This document shows, in pieces, positions 12,501-25,500 of a stretch of 64,000 bases of DNA. The stretch comes from Pinus tabuliformis. Its lineage: Eukaryota > Streptophyta > Pinopsida > Pinales > Pinaceae. Location: positions 119,358,989-119,422,988 of the forward strand of contig CM062815.1 in NCBI GenBank assembly GCA_031772625.1. The letters are read 5' to 3'. The notes below the pieces were generated by a model, which saw nothing but the letters and a program-made list of their open reading frames with translations, was not told where the DNA came from and made no database searches. Positions within the stretch are counted from its first letter, which is position 1. Each line of letters starts with the position of its first letter. The translations under genes and the position numbers were made by a program.

Positions 12501-14527
12501 CTCGGGGTTTTCTCATAATTTCCTAGAATCCGAGGGTTCCTTTCTGATAAACCCTCCTGGCATGGTGAGAATTATCTATTTTGGCTTGTGTTCTGATTAG
12601 AAGGGGAATTCTGTGTATGGTTTCCTCCTTTGATTCTCAGGACAGGGTTTCTCAGATGTTTGTATCTCCCTTTTCACCAATTCCCTAGTTATAATACTGC
12701 TGCTGCCCAAAACTCGACTGTCAAAAGGAAATTAGGCTCTCACAGACAGAGTGCAGAGCTTAATTTTCACACCAATCATATACAAGTCACATTTTTTTAT
12801 GCACAAATTAGTCCTTACAGAGGTTTATCGTTTCTACAGGAGGAATTCGTTAACAGGAACCGTGGAGGAGAATGTGACACAACATCATTTGAAAGAAATT
12901 CCGTGTATCATACAAGCAGACCACCATTCTTGACCCACAGGCAGACTTGTTTTAACTTTCCCTACTCCAAACAGTTTAATTTACCACCTTTTGAAATATC
13001 ATGCATGGGTATGGCGTTTTTTGAGCCTACCTCTCTTCGAAACTCCAATTCCGACGCAGAAGATCCAGATTTCTCTGCTCCGGGAGGCTATGTTGTGCTT
13101 CCTGTAGAGAGCTTTTCCGGCTTCTGGAAGACGTCACGGCGGTTATGAGCAAGCCTGGGACGCGGGAGGAGTTTGAAACGGGCCGAGAAGCTCGGGCTAA
13201 CGAACTGCAGAGGAGGAGGACGCGTACGTTGTTCAAAACCTGTTGCAATAGTAAATGACAGTGGTTAATGTGAGTGTTATGACCGAAGGATTTTGAATTA
13301 CGGTGCAATTCACGGCGCGGGGGTGAGGTGTCCAGGCCGATCCGTTGGCCAACGTCACAGCCATCATTCTCCGGCGTGTCTCTGACCGCCATTTTTCTAT
13401 CTCTTCCATTACCCGCCGTCATCACTGCCAATCCGCCGATTTTCCTCGACTGGACACTTCCCACTTGTCGGCTTCATGTCCCTTTGGCGGATTCGAGCGT
13501 AACCAAGCTTGTTCGGATCCCACGAGGCCATTCGACTGACTGTGGGTGGCCAGTTGACTGGCCACCAAATTTTTTCAATCCGCACCATTCACAGACATGA
13601 AATTTTCATAGTATAGTCCATGCAATTTGACGAAATAAGGTTAGGCACTTACCTGTGTGCCCGTGGAAGTGCTTTGCAGGTTTCCGGACGTGGAACAATG
13701 ACTTTGCTCACTGCTACTTCGTGCACAGGCACTGGAATTCTTTCGTTCATTGGCTGATGCTGCATGCAAGGCTTTGGGATTCGATCCACTGGTGGTGAAT
13801 GTTGCATGCCTGACTCTGTCTTTTCTCAGCTGTCGAGGAGGTGTTCACGTTCAAGCGGAGCTGGTTACATGCCTCCTGCATTGATTTCAACTGCTATTGA
13901 CTCCATAGTGTGTATTCCAGGCGGATCAGCTGCTACAAGATTCCTGTAAGACATCCTGTAGTTGCTTCTCCTCCTGGGCTGCATGGTGAAACGAGCAGGG
14001 TTGCATTCATGATTGAAGGGTCCTGATGAAGCTTTAACAGGTAGAGTGTGTGGGACTTCATGTACTTGATTTTTCCCCTGAAAAAAATTGCAATCTGAAG
14101 AAAACATGACTCTTAGCATGACTGTGCAGGAATACAGGACTAGATTGTGGTAATGGCGGTGGAAAGAGATGAAACCGGTGATGGATGGAAGAGAGGAGTG
14201 GCTGCAGGTCTCATCAACAGACTTCAAGCTTTAAATCCCTTTCCAGAATCGACTTTGGCCTGCCCGAAGGTTCTACACGATGTTTCCTGTAGAAATCAAA
14301 AACTTCTTGTAGAAAGCTCAGAACTTCCTGTAGGAGGTTGAATCTCGACTCGAATGTGTTCAAATCTTGGAAAGTGAGTGGCCATGGAGGGGGTGTCTGT
14401 GAGGATGTATGGTAGCTTGGTACAGACCCCTGTCCTCGTTTTGCGCGACCTTCTTCATCTGCACTGTATTCCTTGCAACCTGCAATAATTCCAGAGATTA
14501 GACTTGTTTCTTTTTCTTTTTCTTTTT
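12501..14527 (-). other. Element B spacer between extra ORF and repeats
   Basis: No convincing coding frame on either strand. The stretch around 13150-13560 is notably GC-richer than its surroundings. The oligomer cttcctgtagaa and close variants recur here (about 13095, 14283, 14305, 14325) and elsewhere in B. This is the usual position for the long untranslated spacer in Athila-like elements. Confidence 0.55.
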
Positions 14528-14745
14528 GAGAGACAGCAGGGGTGCCTCCATGAGGTTTTCACCCCAACTATCTGCCCTGGGCGCCTCAGAGAGGTTTTTG
14601 CCCAAGGATCTTTTTTATTCCATTTCTTTATTTTCTGAGAGACAGCTGGGGCGCCTCCATGAGGTTTTCACCCTCACTGTCTGCCTTGGGCGCCTCAGTG
14701 AGATTTTCACCCAGGGATATTTTTATTCCCCTTTTTTTTTTGATG
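14528..14745. repeat. 109-bp tandem pair in element B
   Basis: Two copies, 14528-14636 and 14637-14745, each starting gagagacagc. Each holds two related half-units of the form gcctc..gaggttttcaccc, so four half-repeats in all. It lies between the integrase end and the extra ORF. Confidence 0.75.
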
Positions 14746-14821
14746 ATCAAGGTGTGGTCGGAATAGAGGCAGAACCCTGCTCTACTACTAGCACTGATTT
14801 TTCCACAGTTTCAATGAACTC

Positions 14822-15697
14822 CTACCTTGAAAGGGGTTTCTTGTAGATTTTCAATCGATGCCCATTGACAAGCATGGGGATGGCTTCTTCATCAATGGTC
14901 CTGATAAGGACTGAACCATTGTCATTGCATTTCTCCACTGTATATGGTCCTAACCATCTTGTCCTCAACTTTCTTTGATTTCTTGAGTCATACAGCAACG
15001 CCCAATCTCCCAGTTGGAATTGCTTTTCATTAAGGTGCCGGTCATGCCATATCTTCCTCTGGAGTTGAACTACTTCTGAGTGGAGGAGGGCCTGCATTCT
15101 TTGTTCATCTAATCCATTCAGCTACAATAATCTTTCACGTTGAGCATGGCTGAGATCTAGGTCCAGCTGAGCTGCCACCCTTAATGTATTGTACTCGAAC
15201 TCTATGGACAACAAAGCTTTCTTCCTGTAGACTAGCTCATAAGGTGTGAAACCGGTTGTAGTCTTCCAAGTGGTGTTGTAGGCCCAGGTGGCCTCAACCA
15301 GGCGATCTGCCCAATCCTTTCTGTTGCTGCTCACAACCTTAGTCAAAATCCCTTCCAATGCTCTATTAGTGACTTCCACCTGCCCATTTACTTGAGGATG
15401 ATAGGGGGTGGAAGTCGTGTGCTTGATCTTGTGATGAGCGAGCAAATCTTCAATCAGGTTGGAGGTGAACTGGCTTCCTTGATCTGTGACTAACTCTCTT
15501 GGGTAGCCATACTTGTAGAAGATATTTTCCCTCAGAAACTGAGCCACCTTTTCTTCCGTTGCTGCTTTGATTGCCTTTGTTTCTGCCCACTTGGTCAGAT
15601 AGTCGGTGCACACAATGATGTAAGACCGTTGCTTTGAAGGAGGGTTGATAGGACCCACAAAATCCATGCCCCACTTCTCAAATGGCTCGAAGGTCAC
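14822..15697 (-). pseudogene. Element B integrase core and C-terminus
   Basis: Frame 15697-15122 holds the catalytic core: first Asp in WGMDFVGPINPP, second in LVTDQGSQFTS, Glu in HPQVNGQVEVTNRALEG. Frame 15097-14822 holds the C-terminal part (FQLGDWALLYDSRNQ, RTRWLGPYTVE). The core is separated from the upstream pol frame by a single in-frame TAA near 15698 and from the C-terminus by one in-frame stop near 15120. All three catalytic residues are present, so damage is light. Confidence 0.88.
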
Positions 15698-18007
15698 TTA
15701 AGGTTGGAGAGGCATTTCATCCCTTGGAGTCGGTTTCCCCATCCTCTGACATCGGTTACACTGGCTGATGTATCTTCTGACATCTTGATGAAGAGTAGGC
15801 CAATAGTAGCTTGCTTGTAGAATTTTGAAGGCAGTCCTTTTTGCTACAAAGTGGCCTCCACAAGGTCCATCATGAGAGGTTAGGAGGATGTCGAAGACTT
15901 CCTCCTCCATAACACAACGTCTCAAGATCTGATCTAGGCCAAGTTTAAACAGGTTGCCCCCGATCCAAGTGAACAGGGAACTCTTCCTTACAATTCTGCT
16001 CTTCTCCTTTGAGAATAGATGCGGAGGGAACTGTGCTGAGACCAAGTAATTTTCTATATCAGCAAACCATGGAGAGAGCACTGAGATAGCAAACAGATGT
16101 TCATCTGGCATCTGGTCATCCAGTGTTCCTTCTTCACCTGCAGGCAAGTCCAATCTAGACAAGAAGTCAGCAACAACATTTTCCTTACCTGGCTTGTCAA
16201 CGATCGTCAAATCAAATTGCTGCAAGAAAAGTAACCATCTAATGATACAAGCATTGACATCAGGCTTATTCATTAAATATCTAATCGCAGCATGATCAAT
16301 GTGTACAAATGTTTGATAACCAGTGATGTAGTGTTTGAACTTGTTTAGGGAATGGACTACATCCAGGAACTCTTTCTCAGTTACAGTATAGTTCATTTCT
16401 ACCTTGGACAGGTTTTTGTTGACGAAGTATATGGCATATGGGAGTTTCTCCTCGACTTTTCCTAAGGCTGCCCCTATGGCTTTTTTCGAGGCATCAGTGT
16501 GGATGTGGAAAGGTAGGGCCCAGTTTGGACCTCTCAAGGTCAGGGCGGACACCAACTTATCTTTCAACTCATCCAGTGCCCCTTGACAGTTGTCAGTCCA
16601 TTTAAACTCAACATCTTTCCCTAAGAGTCCAAACAAAGGCGAGGCTAGCTTACTGAATTCTTTAATGAATCTTCGATAATATCCTGCTAAGCCTAGGAAA
16701 CTCCGAACATCTCTTACCTTTTGAGGAGGTGGGACCTTTTGGATAATAGCAATCTTATTAGGGTCCACTTGTAATCCTTGTTTGGAAATGGTATGACCTA
16801 GCACGGTCCCTTCAATCATCAGGAATTCACATTTTTCGGGACTGAGAGACAGGTTCATCTCAATGCACTTGGTTAGAACTTTTCCCAGATTAGTCAATGC
16901 TTCTTGGAAGTTGGACCCATAAGGAGTAAAGTCATCCATATAGATTTCTACCGAATCATGGACCAACTCAGAAAAGATGCTCAATACCGCTCTCTGGAAA
17001 GTGGCAGGAGCGTTGCATAGTCCAAAGGGAAGGACTCGGTAGGCAAAGGTACCCCAAGGATAGGTGAAGGTGGTTTTATCTTGGTCTTCCGGGCTGATTT
17101 GGATCTGGTTATACCCGCTGAACCCATCTAGGAAAGAGAAGAACTTATTCCCTGCCAGTCCATCCAACACCTGATCTATGAAAGGCAAAGGGAAATGGTC
17201 TTTCTTAGTGGCTTTGTTAAGTTCTCGGTAATCTACACAAATTATCCACTTCCCATTCTTTTTGGGCACAAGCACTAGAGGCGAGACCCACTCACTATCA
17301 GAGATAGGGTAGATGAATCCTGCATCCAATAATTTTTGCAATTCTTCTTTGACAATGTCTTTAAGGGCTGGATTCATTCTCCTCTGAGGCTGCCTGACTA
17401 GTTTACAATCTTCTTTAATGTAGATGTGATGGGTACAGACCAAAGGATGGACTCCTTTCATCTCCTTATAGCTCCAAGCGAAAGCATCTAAATGACTGTT
17501 TGGTAAGCTACACAACTTCTTCTCCTGGGAAGGAGATATGGAGGAGTTGATCTTTAAAGTTCTTTCGGGACCAAACTCCACATTCTTAACTCTGGGAGAG
17601 GTTGGATCAGTCACACAGAGGTCCACTAAGGTGCTGGCTTGGGTATCCTCCACCAATTCCTCTAAGGACAGTGCACTGGGAGGTGGATTTTGAATCAAAG
17701 TCTCAATCAAATCATCCTCGGTTTGAGGACCTCCCCTAGTGGTTTCTACTGTGCACAATGGTGCAGAGTAGACCTCATCCTCATCTCCTTCTTCCAACCA
17801 GAGTGGTAAGTCATGTTCTAGCAGAGGTTGGGCAGGAGGATATAGGACTAGCTGCTTGGACATAGGCCCATTCTTGATGGTCATGCTTCCAGCTCGGCAA
17901 CTGATGTAAGCATCCGTAGTGGCTAACCAAGGCCTTCCCAAAATGAGGGGTATCCAGTGAGCTTTGCCTTTGGTTGAAGGACCCAGAAGTCCGCAGGGTA
18001 CTCCCAA
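15698..18007 (-). pseudogene. Element B RT, RNase H and integrase N-terminus (769 codons)
   Basis: One long frame. Residues 1-60 are the tail of protease (LILGRPWLATTDAYISC). Reverse transcriptase runs about residues 200-450, with VPKKNGKWIICVDYRELNK, FFSFLDGFSGYNQI, FGLCNAPATFQ and the catalytic YMDDFTPYG, then SFLGLAGYYRRFI. RNase H is at about residues 510-620 (FHIHTDASKKAIGAAL, NVVADFLSRL). The integrase zinc region ends the frame (HDGPCGGHF, CNRCQRMGK). YMDD followed by FTPYG is characteristic of Athila-type elements. The next domain follows in frame after one stop. The 2.3-kb intact frame suggests B is not very old. Confidence 0.92.
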
Positions 18008-18405
18008 GAGTCAACAGAGACCAAGACATCTTCCACAATCCCTTCGGGAGTCACTGTGGAGCAACCTACCAACTGCAGGACTGTCGAGGTCTTCCTTAAG
18101 GAATTCTGAAGGTTGAGTTTAAGCATGGTGTCCCTGGTCATCACATTAATGGCAGCCCCTAGATCAATCAAGGTATGGGGAATTATGGTGCCATTGATGT
18201 GGACATCAACTACAGGACTCCCAGGGTCCAAATACTTTGGACAGATTACTTGCCCCAACATTAGATCGGATAGTTGTTCGATGACATTGATAGTCGAGGC
18301 ATCTCTCTTTCTCCTGCTTGGGTGCCTGAAACACTTCTCCTTAATCAATTTGTTATATATCGGTACATCTTTGATGGCTTGGAGAAGTGGTATTTTCACA
18401 CACAA
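17923..18405 (-). pseudogene. Element B aspartic protease
   Basis: A 160-codon frame with the active site HTLIDLGAAINVMTRDT. The D-L-G-A form, rather than D-S-G, is usual in Athila-like elements. The frame follows the gag-side frame after one in-frame TAG (18406-18408). It overlaps the start of the 769-codon frame in another frame, so an indel near 17925-18005 separates protease from RT. Confidence 0.82.
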
Positions 18406-19194
18406 CTATTTCAGTTCTCCCAGAAGTTCAGTCTCCTCTGGATTTGGTTGCATGGTCACTGTTAGTCGCTCAGGAAAGGGTGGAATGGCTTTGGGTTCAC
18501 TTTCCTGTTTCTCTTCCTCGTCCTCTGGGGGAGGAGGTTGGTGATCTGGAAGGGTCTTCCTGGATTGCAGGTTGATCTCCTGGATCTCCACAGCATAGAT
18601 AGGACATTTCGTCTCCCCAGTGTATACCTGTTAGGCCTGTCGGTTGTTGGGGTTTGGGTTCGGTTGAGCAGGCATCTGGGGTTGTCTTGAAGGAGCAGGA
18701 GGTAATGGTTGTGGTTGAGCTGGTGGAGGAGGCAGAATGGCGGGAGGAGAGTTGTATTGGGGCCTCCACCCCGGTTGAGGTGCATTCCACTGAGGCTGTG
18801 GCTGGACATGTGAGTGAAACGAATGAGTAGTGGGTTAAGTATGGTATTTAGGTGGATAAGACCACGAAGGAGGTGCAAACCAGGAAGGATGAGTAGGGGG
18901 ACCCCAAGAAGGCATGTGAGCAGATTGGTTGGGTCTATAATAAGCTTGGGATGTCCCTTGCATCCCCTGCTGGAAAGGTCTGGGTCCATGCGGCCTCCTT
19001 TGGTTGAGGAAGTAGAGAGGTTCAGTGGGTGCCTCAGTCCCTTGGTACATGGCTTTGAGTCCGGGCAAGGTTGGGCATTGGTTTGTGGGGTGGTTCTCCT
19101 CACAAAGGAAACATACCTCTACTGAGTGAAATGGACACTCGTTCTTAGGGTGCTTCCTCATACATCTGGGACAGAAAATGGCCAAAGCCGTCTC
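18406..19194 (-). pseudogene. Element B Gag C-terminal half (zinc knuckles, Pro-rich)
   Basis: Frame 19185-18835 has two Cys/His clusters, FCPRCMRKHPKNECP and VCFLCEENHPTNQCP, followed by a Pro/Trp-rich stretch (WGPPTHPSWFAPPSWSYPP). Frame 18591-18406 continues with an acidic Pro/Glu-rich linker into the protease. It is the continuation of the Gag frame at 29483-28742; element C sits between the capsid-like domain and these knuckles. Confidence 0.8.
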
Positions 19195-19199
19195 AGCTT
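19195..19199. repeat. Target-site duplication of element C, left copy
   Basis: agctt, identical to 28737-28741 on the other side of element C. Confidence 0.92.
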
Positions 19200-20240
19200 T
19201 GTTGTTGGGAAAAGTATCTATTCAGAACGCCCCTATCCCACTCTAAGGTGTGATAGTGCCTTAACAACAAACAAGGAAAAACTACTTGAGTATTCTTCTT
19301 TATGAAATGTAAATGAAGAGGAAGGATAAACTAACCTGTGTCTTGCGCTAGTTTGTTGATCCAATCGCTCCTCTCTTCAGTAGCTCCCAGCTCCCTGCTC
19401 CCTTACCGGCCCAGCTTCACCAGATTCCTGCAAGATCACAGAAGAGAGAAACTACACGAAGATATAGATTTACATTCATAAAAAGCTTAGGATCAGATTA
19501 AGATAAACATGCAAATATAACAAAACATCATTGATACACACAATGTAGGAGAAACTCAAATAGTTTTATTGATATGATAAGAAAGTCCAAGAGGAGATAC
19601 AACCAAGTGAGTCCCGATCCAGCATCTACCTCCCAGCAAAGGAATCCCTTCCTCACCTCCAACAAAGCATAAATCACCCAATGTACTAATCTCAATTTCA
19701 AACCAACAACAATTCTCTACAAAGTACAAAATTCCAGCCTCTGGATCTCTGGGATGAGGGATCCATATATAGATGTAAGCAGAGAGGATGAGTCAGCTTA
19801 TGTTTTGACTTGTGGCTTCTCTCTGTCAGTTCTTGCTTCCACTTGGAGACTGAGAGCCTCTTACTCATCACTGGTCGAATTCAGTGAGGCAAGTGTCAAT
19901 GGAGAAGATTCTGGAAGCTTCCATTGTCTCTCCACCTCGTTGAATGACTCTGCCACTTGTCATTTCCCGCTCAACGCACCTGGGTAGTGCATTCAATTGC
20001 GTTGCAGTGCACCTAGCCATTGTATTTGGGTGCTTTGCAACGCAGGCAGCTAGTGGAGCACTTGAATTGATCTTGATTTGACTGTTTCTGAGTAGTTTTT
20101 GGTGGAGAAATTCTGGGAGAAGCTGTCATTGGTTGACCATGTTCCTTTAGGGGCAGGAACAACACTTTTAGGGACTTTGGATCCCTTGGATTATGGACAT
20201 TTCATGCTTAGAGCTGCAAGGCACAAAAATGTCTATAACA
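19200..20240 (-). repeat. Element C 3' LTR
   Basis: A 1041-bp repeat starting tgttgttggga and ending gtctataaca. A small frame repeated in both LTRs (19754 and 28250) is incidental. Confidence 0.93.
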
Positions 20241-20255
20241 GTTGCCCCCTAAAGT
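20241..20255 (-). promoter_or_regulatory. Element C polypurine tract
   Basis: The minus strand reads actttagggggcaac directly before the LTR start. The purine run agggggcaa is the probable plus-strand primer. Confidence 0.75.
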
Positions 20256-21399
20256 ATGAGGCTGTTTATCGGGTGAAATGCTTTATTAAGAGGATCCGAA
20301 GTTCTTTCAATGCTGGGAGGAGACCTGTAATAAGATACAATACAATACATTATTTTTCATACTGTTTTCATGATCTAGCTAAGGCGGGCATTCCCATGCT
20401 CAGCTTTATAAATTCATTTTTATGCACATAGGACAGACAATCGTCTGATGGTAGACTGATGATTCTGATGAAATCATCATCCTTTTGGTAGGATGATTAT
20501 CTGTTCTGCAATGCTGTACATGTCAATGTCTTTATTTTTCCTGAATATATATCGCAGCCCGGATGGATGAAACTAGATCTGGGGTCTTCAATCTCGTCCG
20601 AGCTTCACTCTAAGTACAAGTCGATCCATGTGATAAATGTTTTGGAGTCGAACATGGAAAGACATCGCTTGATTACCAGTCAATGATGTAAACTATTAAC
20701 AAGCGCGAGAGGAATCACCGATAATGATAATGACCCTCAAGGTACTGCAGTACAATTCACGTGGTGTGAATAAAGGACTTGGCGTCGAACACCACGCAAA
20801 ATCTTTCGGTCGAAGGTCATTGATGTATGCCTGTCGCCGAAAGTGAGAAACTTGCCATTGAGGCATGCAAGCTTCAAAGTACTGAAAGGGGGTGTTCCTA
20901 GATCAACTTCTTGGATAATGAGCTGATGTCGACAAGAAGTGATCCGTCAAAGGAGGGCCTTAATGAATCCCACATCAATGACACGGAACAGAGCAAATGA
21001 TTTTGATGGAGGTGAAAACGATCTGATGATATATGGTTCAGGGTGGCGGTCATGAAAGAATGAAGTATAATGTATTGCAGTGGATGGGACATGGTGACTT
21101 CTCTGGATGAATTCTCTTGAACATATCGGCGACACTTATATGATGGATTGGTAGAATTTACCCCAAAGGTGGATGGTATGGCGAGACCATGGTGATGTGA
21201 CCGGTGAATGAAACAACCCAACCCGACTCAGGCACGGAGTGGAAGTGTCATGTTCAAGAGCGACTTGCTACCAATAAAGGTTCTTTGAGTTTCTTCCCAA
21301 TTTTTCCCCAGTCATTGCTGACCAGTACCTCTTTATTTTTGTCAAGCTTGAGGAGGATAACATATGCTTGTTCTATAATTTGCCCTTCGGGTGAACCCA
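20256..21399 (-). other. Element C 3' spacer without gene
   Basis: Non-coding DNA between the stem-loop array and the 3' LTR. No frame of interest on either strand and no other structure was recognised. Confidence 0.5.
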
Positions 21400-22403
21400 T
21401 CGCTATGTTTTAACGAGCCTAGTGATAGTGAAACTCGTTCTCGTCTAAAGACAAGTTTGTCGCTATTAATCTTTTTAACGAGTCTAACGACAAAGATAAC
21501 TCGGTCCTTTTCATTTTTAGAGAGTCTGAAAAGGTACGTAAAGTTAACTCCGGAGTTCCTTTTTCGTCATCTAATCCCTTAAGTCCGAAAAAGTATAAAA
21601 CAATACGGAAGGGATGAATTTTCGATAGTTTTAACGAGTCGAACAAAACAAGTGCTTGATCTTTTTGTGCAATAATCCCTCAGGTCCAAAAAGATTAAAA
21701 TCTAGAGGAGGGATAGCACTTCCGGTCGCTTTAACGAGCTGGAAGGCAAAAACTCGGAAATCTTTTCATATTTTACGAGTCAGATGAAAAGAGCTTAAAG
21801 AAGACTCGTCTTTTGAGGAATGAGTGATAAAACGGGTAGCAGCTGATTCCAAGTAGGGGTTGGAATTTTCCAATCACGGCAGTGTCACAAGGATGGCTAG
21901 TGAAATCACTCTTCGCAGCTGTTCCTCAAAATGGGTAAACAATCAAATGGAGGTGAATGATCGGCCAATGGAAAAGTGGAGGTGAGGGTGCAAACACGAC
22001 CAAGGCTTTAATGGCTGATAATGTTACATTCACGACGGTTATTTACTGGAAGATAGTTCATTTTTTAACGAGCTTAAACGTGGGTTGAAAACACTTGCTC
22101 GATCTTATGTTTATTTTTTAACGAGCATGAACTATGTGCTAAAACTGATCGATGCGGGTTTATTTTTTAACGAGCTTGAACCCTGCAGTAACACTGCTCG
22201 TGATAAGTTTGCATGCCCCCAGCATAATAACGCAAATCGAGGTGCATGACCCCCAAGCTTCATTGCATTCAACTTGGTGGTTGGAATGAAGGTTTACCTT
22301 TGAGATTTGGAAAGGGGATTGTTTCATTTTTTAATGAGGTTGACACAGTAAAAGAACTATCCTCATGACTCCTTGTTTCATTTTTTAACGAGGTTGACAC
22401 GAG
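21400..22403 (-). repeat. Element C stem-loop array, 3' cluster
   Basis: At least 12 short inverted repeats follow one another, the first eight about every 50 bases. Arm pairs (plus-strand positions): 21400-21406/21425-21431, 21456-21462/21488-21494, 21506-21513/21527-21534, 21559-21566/21586-21593, 21621-21625/21639-21643, 21659-21667/21687-21695, 21719-21725/21739-21745, 21762-21769/21784-21791, 22109-22114/22127-22132, 22156-22162/22177-22183, 22320-22326/22341-22347, 22372-22380/22395-22403. The last two have one mismatch and a few others have G-T pairs. Arms are different in each module but pair with their own partner. Most loops share ttttaacgag, followed by tc or c (sense strand gactcgttaaaa). 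Two loops (21559, 21659 modules) instead share taatccct and end in gtc. Function unknown. Confidence 0.8.
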
Positions 22404-22572
22404 ATAAGAACCGTCCTCGGAGTCCAAATCCATTAGATATAGAAGGTTTCATATTCCACTGTGGCCAGTTCCGCTAGATTACTCGGAGGTGGTAGGGCAA
22501 AAGTACCCATTAAGGTAGGGTCCTTTAGGAGACCTACTCCGATATTTTGGAGCGAATGATTGCTTCCATGGA

Positions 22573-25500
22573 TCATTGGAATGCTTCCCGTAACTTGTGA
22601 ACCATTGGGGAGGAAGTTTTGTTGGTCGACGATTGTAATCCCCCCTGAAAGGGAAATGCAATATTTCTAAAATAGGTCGACACAACAGCTTCCATGGCAT
22701 ATATCCACGGTCTTCCTAGTAGGATGTTGTAATCAAGATTTCCATCGATGACTTCAACATCTATTTCTACTGTTTTTCCCCCTAGTTCAACCTTCAAGTT
22801 ATTTAGGATACCATATGGGGTATATGTCCTTCCGTCGAATGCTTTTAATGTCGTCGAAGATCGCGACAAGGTTGGAGATCCTAAAGTTTTCCAGCAACTC
22901 ATCGACATAATACATGTAGATGCCCCCTCATCAATAATTGTTCGATGAACAGTTTTGTTGAGGGCTTTCACTTGAATAAGGAAAGATAGTTGGGCTAGTA
23001 ACTGAGGATCGTATCCTTTGTGGACAAAGGATACAAGATTGGAATCCTTAGGATCAACCCCACCAATGGCTGATAACAAAGCCTGCCTTTGGGATGGGAA
23101 ATTTTGTAGTACTTCAAGAGTCGACATAGCGGATGGCGATTGGGCCAAATCTTCCACTATGTTATAATGTTGCGCCGCTCTAGCGCGAGGATTAAACGTC
23201 GACTTGTGTACTACTCCCTTTGGTGGTTTTATTGTTAATTCAGGAATGATGGGTGGTACAACTTCTGTCGAAGTTGTTGTCGAACTACTTGGTTGATCTT
23301 TATCCTTGTCGTTCGACAGCTGCGGATTCCCGTAATCTTTGTTCCTTGTCGAAATCAAAGCATCATTTTGCTGTTTCGAAATCGACAACATTAGCACTTG
23401 AGACGGGGAAGCATTTCCACTATCAACCAGATTTGTTCCTGGATTTGGAAACGGATCAGTTAACACAGCTGAGGTTTTCGAACTTTTAAAGAATTTCTTA
23501 AGCTCAGCTTTGTATGGACATTCTTTCGTCCAATGATCCTCGTCACATATTTGACACCCGAAAGGGGGTTTCCTATTTCCAGGAGGGTTTGAAGAAGTTT
23601 TTTCAGGAGATGACTCATCCTGTTTCTTCTTCTTCCCTTTGCCTTTCTTCTTCTTGCTTCCTGGTTGTTTGGTTTCTTTGCCCTTATCTGCTGATACGGC
23701 ATTTACTTCCGAAGCAAGAATTTCGTCTTTTGCATTTTGATCTGAAATCTTACGGGCTTTCTTGGACGTAGCCTTTGTCGATTTCGCGTTTGTCGTGCCA
23801 ATCACGCCATCGCCGGCGTGAGAGTCATTGTTTGATTTAGGAGGAGGAGGAATTGAGAATTCCGGTCTAGGGGCGTTAGGTATTTTGTCATAGAGCGTGC
23901 CAGACTGAGTATAGACCAAGTCCAGATATTGCGCACGAGCGATGACTTGCTCTTCCGTTACGACTCCCCCCTTTGCCACATCTTCCGTGATGGCAGGAAG
24001 TAAGGATTTGATAAACCATTCAGCTAATAGCTGATCGGGAATGTACATTTTTACCATCCTACGACGACGTCACCACTCATGTATATGATCAGATATGTGA
24101 GTGGCCGTTGTCTGTTTGAAGTTGGTTAGGAGTTCCGTTCCCGTTTCATACCTTATCGGTAATTGAAAATGGGTTAAGAAAGTCGTGGCTAAGGTACTGA
24201 AGTTGTCGAACGAAGCTCTAGGCAATTCAATATACCATTTTGCCGCTGGACCCGTTAACGTCCTCTGAAAAAGGCGAAGCCTTATCGAATCATCGTTTAG
24301 GGTGTTTGATGAAAACCATAGATGAAATGTCATCACGTGATTCGATGGATCTTCACCTGGATTTCCATTAAATTTAGGAATATCTGATGGAAGTTTATGA
24401 GGGATCGCTGGCCACCAAGGGGCATAAGCAATTGGATCGTTTGTTAACCGGTGTAAATCAGGTAACTCTAAAGTTGCCACGAATGGTAATTGTTGATTCA
24501 GGTTAGGTGAAGCATACCCAGGATATGATGGAATTGCCTGAGCAGTTGGCCTTTGCATACCAGCATAATGTAGTTGATGTTGGTACGACTGATACGGTTG
24601 GTGGACATGACCATTGTAAAGTGGTTGATTTTGATCGTTTTGAATGTACGGCTGTCCACTATTCGCAAAGATCTGCTGCTCAGAACCTTGGTATACTTGT
24701 TGGAATTGTGGTTGCTGGTATTGCACCAGCCATGGTTGTGAAGCCATGTTCTGTTGCGCTATACTAACCGTTGGACCAAGGTGTGGGGTAATTGTACCCG
24801 TTTGGACCTGTGTCGCCCCACCAGTGGGCGATTGTGGTTGAGTCACAGGGTCAAGGGGCTGTTGCATTACAACCTGAGAAATCTGAGGTTGACATACAAC
24901 AGGCAGCGTTTGAACTTGTGACACTGTCACAATAGCTGGTGTAGTCGGGATGTTCGACATAGGTACACATTGTTGCATAGAATACACAACTCTTGGTTGT
25001 TGGGGTAGTATAGGTACCCAACCACTTGACGTAACTCCAATATAACCTGAATACTGTTGTGAACTCCCGTATGGATATCCTCCCGGAGGGGTTAATGAAA
25101 GGGCATACTACCCCCCATATGGTGGTAATCCGGAACTCAAGGGGATTGTCTACCCTTGGGGACTAGATTGCCCAAATTGACCTCCAAATGGATCAATTTA
25201 GCGAGTCTCAACATAAGAGTTGCCAGATATTATTCCGGAGGAACAAATAGGAACGGACCATACTGTCGAAATAGCCCCTGGATGGACTCCTTCTAGCGGT
25301 TGTGAGCTAGTCGGGACAGATGGTACGCCAGAAAACATTGTCGGAGTGACGGCAGGGAGTTCCGCTGTCGCTGTGTCAGTTGACACAGTCCTAGATGTTG
25401 ACGGTTGTTCAGAAAATTTGAGTCTATCCAAAAGATTACCTAGCGATTCTACAGGAACTTCCACTGGTGGTAGACTAACTTCTGATGTCGAAGGAAATAG

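Noticed and set aside
21400..22403. A CRISPR-like array (regular short repeats)
   Set aside because: The repeats are hairpin arms with differing sequence, the unique parts are the arms and not spacers, and the context is a plant retrotransposon.
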